This document shows positions 51,696-60,712 of a stretch of DNA of 64,000 nt, piece by piece. Source of the DNA: an uncultured Pelagibacteraceae bacterium (GTDB lineage: Bacteria > Pseudomonadota > Alphaproteobacteria > Pelagibacterales > Pelagibacteraceae); NCBI GenBank assembly GCA_902521005.1, contig CABYPZ010000001.1, positions 62,001-126,000 of the forward strand. The letters are read 5' to 3'. Every line of letters begins with the position of its first letter. The stretch's first letter is position 1. The position numbers and the translations under genes were made by a program. Below the pieces are notes generated by a model. That model was given only the letters and a program-made list of their open reading frames with translations. It searched no databases and had not been told where the DNA came from.

Positions 51696-53735
51696 ATGTT
51701 AAGTTATGAATATTTATTATCTAATATAGATACCATAAAAGGTGTGGGATACAAAACAGCTAAATTATTTAGAAAAAAGAATGTTAACACTATATTTGAT
51801 TTAATATGGAATTTACCTAGAGATTTTGTAGATAGAACAGATGAAAAAAAAATAAATGAACTTCAAATAGGAAAAGTACAAACGGTTACAATAGTTCCTA
51901 AAAAATATAACTTTCCTAGAATTAGAAATTTGCCTAACAGAGTACAATGTGAAGACGATACTGGTGTGTTAGATTGTGTTTTTTTTAATAGTTATGAAGG
52001 ATATATTAGAAAAATTTTACCATTAAATAAAAAAATAGTAATAAGTGGTAAAATTGGATATTTCAAAAAAAAATACCAGATAACAAATCCTACACACATA
52101 TCCTCTGACACCAATTCAATCAAAAAAGTTTTTTCAAATTATAGTCTTACCGAAGGTATAAATCAAAAAATGTATACTAATGTTATAAATGAAGTATTAA
52201 GTAATTTGCCAGATATAAATGAGTGGCTAAGTGATAGAATTTTGAAAAAGTTTAATTATATAAATTGGAAGCAATCAGTAATCCAATTACATGACCCAAA
52301 AAATATTAAAAAAAAAGGTGATTTTCTAAATAGACTTATTTTTGATGAAATATTTTCTACGATGCTGATTAATTCAAATATTAGAAAATCTATTAAAAAA
52401 ACAAAAAAAATCAAAAAAAAATTTAACTCAACCGCGTTTGAGCATATCAAAAAAAAAATAAATTTTAACCTTACAAAAGATCAGTTAAATGCAATAAATG
52501 AAATTAATAATGATTTAACCTCAGATCAAAAAATGTTCCGTCTTTTGCAAGGTGATGTAGGAAGTGGAAAAACTATAGTTGCTTTAATATGTTGCCTAAA
52601 TGTTATAAATAGCAATTTTCAAGCAAGTTTTATGGCTCCAACTGAAATTCTTGCTAACCAACATTATAATTCAGCGAAACAACTTTTTGGAAAAAATATT
52701 ATAGTAAAACTTTTGACAAGTAAGACAGATTATTCTGAAAGAAAAAAAATTTTAAATGATTTAAAAAATAATAAGATTGATCTTTTAGTTGGCACTCATT
52801 CATTATTTCAAGAAAAGATCATCTATCATAATTTAGGTTTAATAATTATCGATGAACAACATAAATTTGGAGTTAAGCAAAGAAAGAAATTATCAGATAA
52901 AGGAGGAAAGAATTGTGATGTTTTGGTTATGTCTGCAACTCCGATACCTAGAACGATGATAATGACTATTTTTGGAGATATGGATGTTACTATTTTAAAA
53001 AGTAAGCCAAAAAATAGAAAAGACATTAAAACTTATAGTAAAATCGAAGATAAAATTAATGATGTTATAAAGTTTGTAAATGAGCAAATTATAAAAGAAA
53101 ATCAGATATTTTGGGTTTGTCCGTTAATTGAGGAGTCTAAAAAAGTTGATCACCAGTCATCAGTTAAGAGATACGAAAATTTAAAAAAAAAATTTAATAA
53201 TAGAGTTGGTTTATTGCACGGACTTTTGGATAAAGAAAAAAAAAATAAAATTTTATTAGACTTTTTAAATAAAAAAATTGATATACTAGTTTCTACAACT
53301 GTAATTGAAGTTGGAATAGACTTTCCTAACGCAACTGTAATAATAATTGAAAATGCCAATAAATTTGGACTTTCTCAACTTCATCAGCTTAGAGGAAGAG
53401 TTGGTAGAAGTAACAAAGAGTCATCTTGTATATTAATGTTAAAAGAAAATATAAGTGAAAATGCAAGAAAAAGAATTAAAATTTTGAAAAGTACAAATGA
53501 CGGATTTAAAATTTCTGAAGAAGATATGAGGTTAAGAGGTTATGGAGATTTACTAGGTTTTAAACAAAGTGGTATAAAAAATTTTAGACTGGCAGATCCC
53601 ATTATTAATGAAGATTTATTCATCTTAGCAGAGCAAGAAATTAAAATTATAGAAAATAACAATGAAAGTTTGAAAAAATATATACCTCTCCTTAAACTTT
53701 ATGATCGAGCAGACATATTAAATGATATAGTTTAA
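51696..53735 (+). CDS. recG: ATP-dependent DNA helicase RecG
   Basis: Branch-migrating helicase for stalled forks and junctions. The 679 residues contain the N-terminal wedge/OB region (to about 250) with IKGVGYKTAKLFRKKNV. Helicase lobe 1 has LLQGDVGSGKTIVALI (motif I, about residue 284) and LIIIDEQHKFGVKQR (DEQH box). Lobe 2 has VSTTVIEVGIDFPNATVIIIENANKFGLSQLHQLRGRVGRS (motifs V-VI). The TRG region RGYGDLLGFKQSG is present. The stop overlaps the DUF502 gene by four bases in convergence. Confidence 0.95.
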   Translation: MLSYEYLLSNIDTIKGVGYKTAKLFRKKNVNTIFDLIWNLPRDFVDRTDEKKINELQIGKVQTVTIVPKKYNFPRIRNLPNRVQCEDDTGVLDCVFFNSYEGYIRKILPLNKKIVISGKIGYFKKKYQITNPTHISSDTNSIKKVFSNYSLTEGINQKMYTNVINEVLSNLPDINEWLSDRILKKFNYINWKQSVIQLHDPKNIKKKGDFLNRLIFDEIFSTMLINSNIRKSIKKTKKIKKKFNSTAFEHIKKKINFNLTKDQLNAINEINNDLTSDQKMFRLLQGDVGSGKTIVALICCLNVINSNFQASFMAPTEILANQHYNSAKQLFGKNIIVKLLTSKTDYSERKKILNDLKNNKIDLLVGTHSLFQEKIIYHNLGLIIIDEQHKFGVKQRKKLSDKGGKNCDVLVMSATPIPRTMIMTIFGDMDVTILKSKPKNRKDIKTYSKIEDKINDVIKFVNEQIIKENQIFWVCPLIEESKKVDHQSSVKRYENLKKKFNNRVGLLHGLLDKEKKNKILLDFLNKKIDILVSTTVIEVGIDFPNATVIIIENANKFGLSQLHQLRGRVGRSNKESSCILMLKENISENARKRIKILKSTNDGFKISEEDMRLRGYGDLLGFKQSGIKNFRLADPIINEDLFILAEQEIKIIENNNESLKKYIPLLKLYDRADILNDIV

Positions 53736-54349
53736 TTTTTTGGATTAGATGTTCCAGCTGACACTATAAACTTTGATGCTTCTTCAAAAGTCATGTCTAA
53801 ATAAATAACCTCTTCTTTTGGAAACATAAGTAAAAAACCACTTGTAGGATTTGGCGTTGTAGGCACAAATACATTAATTAAATTTCTATTTGTTTTTTTA
53901 CTTATTTGACTTTTGTTTTCTTTTGTTGCAAATCCAACTGCCCATGAACCTTTTCTAGGATATTCAATAAGAACAACGCTTTTTTTGTTTCCTTTGTTAC
54001 TAGTAAAAGACTCAGTCATTTGACCAATTGCAGAGTATATAGTTCTTAAGACAGGAATTTTTTTTAATAAATCATTAAGAATTGCTAGAAACTTTTTGCC
54101 AATAAATGAAACGGACAGTCCACCAACAATAGTAATGAATATTACTGATAACAAAATTTCCAGACCAGGTATTGAAAATGGAAGATAGTTGTTAGGATTT
54201 ATTTCTTTAGGAATTATATTAGATGAAATAGAAACTAAAAATATAGTTAAATATAATGTAAAACCTATGGGAACTAAAACCACAATTCCTGCAAAGAAAT
54301 AGTTTCTTAATCTATTAAATATAGAAATTTTTTTTTTAGATTTTGCCAT
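53732..54349 (-). CDS. DUF502 membrane protein
   Basis: A 205-residue protein with two membrane helices (about residues 14-36 and 59-83). The DUF502 core follows: KKIPVLRTIYSAIGQMTESF, VVLIEYPRKGSWAVGFATKEN, and NVFVPTTPNPTSGFLLMFPKEEVIYLDMTFEEASKFIVSAG. The family is widespread with unknown function, and is suspected to aid membrane insertion or envelope homeostasis. It converges on recG. Confidence 0.9.
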   Translation of the reverse strand: MAKSKKKISIFNRLRNYFFAGIVVLVPIGFTLYLTIFLVSISSNIIPKEINPNNYLPFSIPGLEILLSVIFITIVGGLSVSFIGKKFLAILNDLLKKIPVLRTIYSAIGQMTESFTSNKGNKKSVVLIEYPRKGSWAVGFATKENKSQISKKTNRNLINVFVPTTPNPTSGFLLMFPKEEVIYLDMTFEEASKFIVSAGTSNPKN

Positions 54350-54453
54350 ACGTATAATTATTACTATATAGCAAATATTTTGATTAAATCGAGTATATCA
54401 TATACATTAATACCTATATTTAATGAATTTTTATTAAAATAAACTGATTTATA

Positions 54454-55281
54454 ATGGATAGAAGATTTTTTTTACAGTATTTAGGTTGTGGATGTTTAAC
54501 AATAGGAATAAGTTCTTGTTCCTCTGTTCCTATAACTGAAAGAAAACAATTAAAAATAATTCCTGAAGCTAATCTAAATGCTCAAGCAGCTCAAATTTAT
54601 GAAAAAGTAAAGAGTAAAGAGAAGCTAAGCGATGATATTAGTAAACTTAATGAAATTAAAGATATTGGCAAAAGAATGGAAAATTCAATTGCTGAGTATT
54701 TTGATAGAACAAATATTAAAGATCCAACATTAGGATTTGATTGGGAATATATATTAATTGAAAATAAAAAAGTTAAAAATGCATGGTGCATGCCTGGAGG
54801 TAAGATTGCTGTCTATACCGGAATACTAGATGTTACAAAAAATAAAGATGGCTTAGCAGCAGTAATGGGACACGAAATTGCACATGCTGTGGCCAAACAC
54901 TCTGTTGAAAGAGCAAGTAGAGGTGTTCTATTAAGAACTGGTACAACTATTTTTGATATAGCTACAGGTGGAAGTTTGTCTAAAGTAAACCAAGCTACAG
55001 GAATGAATACTGTTGGTTTATTATCACAAATAGGAATCATGAATCCATTTAATAGAAAGCAAGAGTCGGAAGCAGATTATTTAGGTTTAATTTTTTCTTC
55101 TCTTTCTGGTTATGATATAAGAGAGACTCCCAAAATTTGGGAAAGAATGAAAGAAGCAAACAAAGGTAAAGAACCACCTCAATTTATGAGTACACACCCT
55201 TCTCCTGATAACAGAATTAAAAAAATAAATGAATGGACAAATAACATTATATTAGATTATCCACCAATTAATCTTTCATAA
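54454..55281 (+). CDS. M48-family metalloprotease, probable lipoprotein
   Basis: A 275-residue peptidase. AAVMGHEIAHAVAKHSVERASR (about residue 139) contains the zinc motif HExxH, and RKQESEADYLGLIF gives the third ligand Glu. MSTHPSPDNRIKKI is the C-terminal M48 element. The N-terminus has a hydrophobic signal; SSCSS (Cys22) is a possible lipobox, and the two leading arginines (DRRFF) are not a full twin-arginine motif. It resembles BepA/LoiP-type outer-membrane quality-control proteases. Confidence 0.88.
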   Translation: MDRRFFLQYLGCGCLTIGISSCSSVPITERKQLKIIPEANLNAQAAQIYEKVKSKEKLSDDISKLNEIKDIGKRMENSIAEYFDRTNIKDPTLGFDWEYILIENKKVKNAWCMPGGKIAVYTGILDVTKNKDGLAAVMGHEIAHAVAKHSVERASRGVLLRTGTTIFDIATGGSLSKVNQATGMNTVGLLSQIGIMNPFNRKQESEADYLGLIFSSLSGYDIRETPKIWERMKEANKGKEPPQFMSTHPSPDNRIKKINEWTNNIILDYPPINLS

Positions 55282-55289
55282 TCTAATAA

Positions 55290-55365
<76 letters not shown>

Positions 55366-55413
55366 ACAGAAACTTTCTTATATTCATTTTTTTTCAATAA
55401 TCAATCTGTTAAA

Positions 55414-56526
55414 TTATATTTTATTGAAATATCGATCATGAAATTTAAGAAAACTGCCATTTTCTATGTGATATCTAATTTGCCCCATTAACTCTTGATA
55501 GAAATTTATATTATGCAAAGTTAATAACATTGAGCCAAGCATTTCGTTTGTATTAAATAAATGATTTAAATAATTCTTTGTATATTTATTTAAATTGAAA
55601 TTTGAAGTTTTGCTATCTAATGGTGTGTTGTCATTTTTATATTTTGAATTTCTAATATTCACTCTTCCATCCCAAGTAAATGCTAAACCTGTTCTACCAG
55701 ATCTTGTGGGCATAACACAGTCAAACATATCTATACCTCTTTTAACTGCACCCAAAATATCAGAAGGAGTACCAACACCCATTAAATATCTTGGTTTGTC
55801 TTTTGGCATCATTGGAACAATATTATTGAGAACCTGAAACATTTCATTCTGTGATTCACCCACAGCTAAACCACCTACTGCATAACCATCAAAATCTATT
55901 TTTTGAAGTTCTTCTAATGAATTTTTTCTCAAATCATCAAATAAACCCCCTTGTACTATTCCAAATAAAGCTTTTTTTGGATTACTTCCAAACTCATCTT
56001 TAGATCTTAGAGCCCACTCTGTCGATAAATACATAGATCGTTTTATTTTTTCATAATCTTTGGTTTTTTTTGGACATTCGTCCATAACCATTAAAATGTC
56101 CGAATTTAATCCTTTTTGAATTTTAATACTTTCTTCAGGACTAAGAATATATTCTTTTCCGTCTATGTGAGATTTAAATATTGCTCCTAGCTTTCTGTCT
56201 ATTTTGTTTAGTTTAGACAATGACATTACTTGAAAACCACCAGAGTCTGTTAAGATTGGAAGTTTACAATTCATAAATTCATGCAAACCTCCTACAGAAG
56301 ATATTCTTTCAACCCCTGGTCTTAACATCAAATGGTAAGTGTTAGATAAAATAATTTGACTACCTGTTTTAATTAAATCTTCTATGAAAACTCCTTTAAC
56401 AGTTGCTTGAGTTCCAACTGGCATAAATACAGGAGTGTTTATAACTCCTCTAGGAGTTTTAATTAGACCAAGTCTAAATTCGTCACATGATTTTAATAAG
56501 TTAAAAGAAAACTTATCGTTTTCCAT
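55414..56526 (-). CDS. tgt: tRNA-guanine transglycosylase lacking the zinc cysteines
   Basis: Exchanges guanine-34 for preQ1 in queuosine tRNAs. The 370 residues keep ILTDSGGFQVMSL (Asp94, general base), YAVGGLAVGESQNEM and FDCVMPTRSGRTG (Asp269, nucleophile). In the usual zinc segment, E. coli [22 protein letters not shown] aligns without gaps to residues 302-323 here. The three cysteines are Thr307, Asn309 and Leu312, while the His ligand (His338) remains. So the fold probably lacks structural zinc. It is followed leftward by nothing close; upstream is ppi. Confidence 0.95.
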   Translation of the reverse strand: MENDKFSFNLLKSCDEFRLGLIKTPRGVINTPVFMPVGTQATVKGVFIEDLIKTGSQIILSNTYHLMLRPGVERISSVGGLHEFMNCKLPILTDSGGFQVMSLSKLNKIDRKLGAIFKSHIDGKEYILSPEESIKIQKGLNSDILMVMDECPKKTKDYEKIKRSMYLSTEWALRSKDEFGSNPKKALFGIVQGGLFDDLRKNSLEELQKIDFDGYAVGGLAVGESQNEMFQVLNNIVPMMPKDKPRYLMGVGTPSDILGAVKRGIDMFDCVMPTRSGRTGLAFTWDGRVNIRNSKYKNDNTPLDSKTSNFNLNKYTKNYLNHLFNTNEMLGSMLLTLHNINFYQELMGQIRYHIENGSFLKFHDRYFNKI

Positions 56527-56542
56527 TTAAATATTATTTTTT

Positions 56543-57100
56543 TTATTTAGATTTAAAACTGATAATTTTATCAGGATTTGAAACTGCACCATTTTGTCCG
56601 TCACCTCTTTTAATATTATCTACATAATCCATTCCCTCTACGACTTTTCCAAATACAGTATATTGTCTATCTAAAAAAGGAGCTGGTTTAAAACAAATAA
56701 AGAATTGACTGTTAGCACTATTCGGATCAGAAGATCTTGCCATTGATACTGTTCCTCGATCATGAGGTAAATCGTTAAATTCAGCTGGTAAATCTGGAAA
56801 GTTAGATCCACCCATACCAGCTTTATTTAAATCAAAATCTTTGTTTGATAAATTTCCAAATTTGACATCACCTGTTTGAGCCATAAATCCATCTATAACT
56901 CTATGAAAAACAACATTATCGTATGATCCATCGTCAGCTAACTTTTTAATTCTTTCAACATGTTTTGGTGCCACATCTGGAAATAGTTCAATTACCACAT
57001 CACCGTCTTTTAATTTTAATATCATTATATTCTCCTGTGCGTTTATATTGTTAGTTAAAAAATAAAAAAAAATAAATATATAAAAAAAAATTTTACTCAT
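56543..57100 (-). CDS. ppi: Peptidyl-prolyl cis-trans isomerase, cyclophilin type
   Basis: Exported cyclophilin of 185 residues with signal peptide (1-21, ending NINAQE). VVFHRVIDGFMAQTGDV has the catalytic Arg and Phe-x-x-Gln, and GTVSMARSSDPNSANSQFFICFKPAPFLDRQYTVFGKVVEGM the remainder of the active site. It would assist folding in the periplasm. It overlaps coaD by eight bases. Confidence 0.93.
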   Translation of the reverse strand: MSKIFFYIFIFFYFLTNNINAQENIMILKLKDGDVVIELFPDVAPKHVERIKKLADDGSYDNVVFHRVIDGFMAQTGDVKFGNLSNKDFDLNKAGMGGSNFPDLPAEFNDLPHDRGTVSMARSSDPNSANSQFFICFKPAPFLDRQYTVFGKVVEGMDYVDNIKRGDGQNGAVSNPDKIISFKSK

Positions 57101-57587
57101 ATTTTTTTTTTAATGATTTTATAGTACTTTTTGTTGTAAAATTTTTAATATTTCCATTTAATTCTACAACTTCTTTTATTAACCTAGATGAAATTATCTG
57201 GTTTTTAACATCTGACATTAAAAAAATTGTTTCAATATCATTATCTAATTTTCTATTCATTCCAGCTAGTTGAAATTCATATTCAAAGTCGGAAACTGCT
57301 CTTAATCCTCGCAATATAATTTTTGAATTGAATTTTTTACACAGTTTTGTTGTCAAAGAATTAAATGAAACTATTTTTATTTTGGTTCTTTTTATTTTTA
57401 GATCAAAGAATAACGCTCGATTAACTATATCAATTCGTTCATCAATAGAAAAAAGTTGATTTTTTTGTTTACTATCAGATATAGCAACTACTATATTATC
57501 AAATATTTTTAATGCTTTTTGTATTACATCAATATGTCCATATGTTATAGGATCAAATGTTCCTGGATAAATAGCAATTTTTTTCAT
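57093..57587 (-). CDS. coaD: Phosphopantetheine adenylyltransferase
   Basis: Fourth CoA step. The 164 residues start IAIYPGTFDPITYGHIDVI (T/HxGH nucleotidyl-transfer motif); RGLRAVSDFEYEFQLAGMNRKLD (about residue 92) and ISSRLIKEVVELNGNI are the conserved substrate loops. Its ATG overlaps the gyrA stop (TAATG). Confidence 0.95.
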   Translation of the reverse strand: MKKIAIYPGTFDPITYGHIDVIQKALKIFDNIVVAISDSKQKNQLFSIDERIDIVNRALFFDLKIKRTKIKIVSFNSLTTKLCKKFNSKIILRGLRAVSDFEYEFQLAGMNRKLDNDIETIFLMSDVKNQIISSRLIKEVVELNGNIKNFTTKSTIKSLKKKYE

Positions 57588-60166
57588 TACTTCAAATTAT
57601 CATCAATTTTAATTGCTGAAACAACTTTTTCTTCACCAGATAACTTGAAAATTCTTACACCTTGAGTATTTCTCCCAGCAATTCTTATTTCTTTAACTGC
57701 TGTTCTTATTACTCTTCCTTTATTTGTTGAAATAAGTACGTCATCACCTTGATTTACAGGAAATGATGATGAAATATTTCCGTTTCTTGAAGAATTAATG
57801 ATTCCAATAATTCCTTTTCCACCTCTATTTGTAACTCTATATTCATAATGAGATGTTCTTTTACCAAATCCATTTTCAGTTATTGAGAGGATGTAATTTT
57901 CTTTTGCTAATTTTTCTGATTTATCAGTTTTGCTAATTTTTCCATTTTTTTTTGTATCATCATGATCAAGTATTGAAAGCGAAACTATGCTATCGTTTTC
58001 TTGCAAATTTATTCCTCTAATTCCTTTTGAAGACCTGCCTTTAAAAACTCTAAGTTTTTTTGACTCAAATCTAATACATTTACCTAGCTTAGTGCTTAAA
58101 ATTATATCTTGATCATTACTGCATATTTTAACACCAATAATTTTGTCATCATTATCTAACTTCATTGCAATCTTACCACTCGTATTAATTGATGAAAAAT
58201 CATCTAAATTATTTTTTCTTATTTTACCTTTAGAGGTAGCAAATATTATGTGTAATCCTTTATTATTGTCGCTTACCTCTGGATAAGGCATAATTGAACT
58301 AATTGATTGATGGTTTTTTAATGGTAAAATGTTAAAAAGTGATTTCCCTCTTGATGAAGCTGATCCTTCTGGTATTTTCCAGCCTTTCAATTTATACACT
58401 AAACCTTCGGTCGAAAAGAAAAGAACTTGAGTATGTGTACTAACAGATAAGGTTTGAACAACTGAGTCCTCCTCTCTTGTAACTATACCAGTTTTTCCTT
58501 TTCCACCTCTTTTTTGTTGTTTGACATTGCTTAATGCTCCTCTCTTTATATAACCTTGCAATGTAACAGTAATAATAACGTTTTCTTTTTGAATTGTTTC
58601 TTCAATATCATAATTTAATACAGCATCAATTATCTTTGTTCTTCTTGGTATTGAGAATTTCTCCTTAATATTTTTAAGATCTTCACTTATCACTTTAAGC
58701 AATTCTTTTTTTGAATTAATGATTTTTTTAAGTTGAAGGATTAAATTTGAAAGTTTATTAATTTCATCCTCTATTTCAGAAATACCTATTGCAGTCAGCT
58801 TTTGCAATCTTAACTCCAATATAGCTGTTACTTGTTCATCTGATAAGGAGTAAAAAGATGTGCTTTTCTTATTTTCAATTAACTTCAAAAATTTTTGTGA
58901 TTTTGTTATCTTCCATTTATTTTTGAGCAAAGAATTTTTTGCATCATCAGGATTTTTCGATGATCTAATAATTTTAATTATTTTATCCAAATTTTCGACA
59001 GACACTGACAAACCAATAAGAATATGTGCTCTTGTTTCTGCTTTTTTAAGATCAAATTTTGTTTTTTTGATAACAACATCTTCTCTAAACTGTAAAAAAT
59101 TTTCTAAAAAATCTTTTAAATTACAAGTTTTTGGTTTGTTGTTAACAATTGCAAGGGTATTAAATCCAAAAGAACTTTCTATAGTGGTATATTTAAAAAG
59201 TTGTCTTTTAATAGTTTCAGGCTCTACATTAGTTCTTAAATCGATAGCAACGCGAATACCTTGGCTATTAGATTCATCTCTAATATCTCTTATACCTTCA
59301 ATTTTCTTATCTCTTACTAATTCTGCAATTCTCTCATTAAGATTGGATTTATTTACCTGATAAGGTATAGAAGAAATAACTAGTCTATCTCTTCCATTTT
59401 TCAAATTCTCAACGCTAATATCACCTCGAATTTTAAACGAGCCTCTACCTGATTTATAACCTTCTTTAATAATATTTTTGCCAATTATTATTCCTCCTGT
59501 AGGAAAGTCAGGTCCAGGAATAAATTTCATCAACTCTGGAATTTTGATATCCTTATTATTTATTAACGCTAAAGTTCCATCAATTACTTCACCAAGATTA
59601 TGAGGTGGTATACTTGTTGCCATTCCAACTGCTATACCACCCGCGCCATTTACTAACAAATTTGGATATTGGGCTGGCAGAACTGTTGGTTCTTTTTCAG
59701 TTTCATCATAATTGCTTTTAAATTCAACGGTATTTTTTTCAATTTCATCAATTAAATATTGTGAAATTTTCCCTAATCTAGTTTCGGTATACCTCATTGC
59801 TGCTGGTGGGTCTCCATCAATTGAACCAAAATTTCCTTGACCATCAATTAAAGGCTGACTCATAGAAAATTCTTGAACCATTCTTACTAAAGCATCATAT
59901 ACAGCTTGGTCACCATGTGGATGATATTTACCAATAACATCTCCTACTATTCTTGCTGATTTTCTGAATTGTTTAGACCAATCAAAACCACCTTTGTGCA
60001 TTGCGTAAATAATTCTTCTATGTACAGGTTTAAGTCCATCTCTAACATCAGGTAAAGCTCTACTTATAATTACGCTCATCGCATAAGATAAGTATGATGA
60101 ACTCATTTCATCATACATTGTAATAGATTTTATGTTTTTATCTTTAGAGATTTGGTTATCTTGCAT
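57587..60166 (-). CDS. gyrA: DNA gyrase subunit A
   Basis: Breaks and rejoins DNA for negative supercoiling. The 859 residues have the N-terminal winged-helix/tower domain with catalytic Tyr126 ([10 protein letters not shown]) and the C-terminal beta-pinwheel with the gyrase box ([12 protein letters not shown], about residue 560). In the quinolone region [11 protein letters not shown], the residue at E. coli Ser83 is Gln87; Asp91 equals E. coli Asp87. It is upstream of coaD and downstream of ssb on one leftward operon. Confidence 0.96.
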   Translation of the reverse strand: MQDNQISKDKNIKSITMYDEMSSSYLSYAMSVIISRALPDVRDGLKPVHRRIIYAMHKGGFDWSKQFRKSARIVGDVIGKYHPHGDQAVYDALVRMVQEFSMSQPLIDGQGNFGSIDGDPPAAMRYTETRLGKISQYLIDEIEKNTVEFKSNYDETEKEPTVLPAQYPNLLVNGAGGIAVGMATSIPPHNLGEVIDGTLALINNKDIKIPELMKFIPGPDFPTGGIIIGKNIIKEGYKSGRGSFKIRGDISVENLKNGRDRLVISSIPYQVNKSNLNERIAELVRDKKIEGIRDIRDESNSQGIRVAIDLRTNVEPETIKRQLFKYTTIESSFGFNTLAIVNNKPKTCNLKDFLENFLQFREDVVIKKTKFDLKKAETRAHILIGLSVSVENLDKIIKIIRSSKNPDDAKNSLLKNKWKITKSQKFLKLIENKKSTSFYSLSDEQVTAILELRLQKLTAIGISEIEDEINKLSNLILQLKKIINSKKELLKVISEDLKNIKEKFSIPRRTKIIDAVLNYDIEETIQKENVIITVTLQGYIKRGALSNVKQQKRGGKGKTGIVTREEDSVVQTLSVSTHTQVLFFSTEGLVYKLKGWKIPEGSASSRGKSLFNILPLKNHQSISSIMPYPEVSDNNKGLHIIFATSKGKIRKNNLDDFSSINTSGKIAMKLDNDDKIIGVKICSNDQDIILSTKLGKCIRFESKKLRVFKGRSSKGIRGINLQENDSIVSLSILDHDDTKKNGKISKTDKSEKLAKENYILSITENGFGKRTSHYEYRVTNRGGKGIIGIINSSRNGNISSSFPVNQGDDVLISTNKGRVIRTAVKEIRIAGRNTQGVRIFKLSGEEKVVSAIKIDDNLK

Positions 60167-60171
60167 AACAG

Positions 60172-60621
60172 CTAAAATGGTATATCGTCGTCTAAATCAT
60201 TTGGCGTAGCTTGAGATGTGTCTTCTATAGTTTGCTTGTTATCTTGAGATGGGATCGAGCTTTGATTTCCACCACCAAGCATTGTTAATGATGAATTATA
60301 TCCCTGAATAAGAATTTCTGTAGAATACTTATCTTGACCACTTTTTTCATCTTTCCATTTTCTCGTAGATAGTTGTCCCTCAACATATATCTGTGCTCCT
60401 TTTTTCAAATATTGCTGAACCACATTAACTAATCCTTCATTAAAAACTACTATTCTATGCCATTCGGTTTTTTCCTTTTTTTCACCCGTGGATTTATCTT
60501 TCCATGATTGACTTGTAGCTAAACTTAGACGTGCAACACTTTTTCCATTAACCATTTGTTTGATTTCTGGGTCTGCGCCTAATCGTCCAATTAAAAGTAC
60601 TTTATTTAAACTTCCTGCCAT
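60172..60621 (-). CDS. ssb: Single-stranded DNA-binding protein
   Basis: A 149-residue [38 protein letters not shown] is the OB-fold start, and [38 protein letters not shown] the central strands. A short glutamine/serine-rich linker leads to the acidic tip DLDDDIPF that recruits partner proteins. It is divergent from uvrA across 91 bases, a common ssb-uvrA arrangement with shared regulation in many bacteria; I saw no clear LexA-type box. Confidence 0.95.
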   Translation of the reverse strand: MAGSLNKVLLIGRLGADPEIKQMVNGKSVARLSLATSQSWKDKSTGEKKEKTEWHRIVVFNEGLVNVVQQYLKKGAQIYVEGQLSTRKWKDEKSGQDKYSTEILIQGYNSSLTMLGGGNQSSIPSQDNKQTIEDTSQATPNDLDDDIPF

Positions 60622-60712
60622 ATTATTTTAAATAAATTGATTTGATTTAAAGTTATTATATATCACAATTTGAATTGAATATTAATTATATTAAACTAAA
60701 TCAACTAAAATT

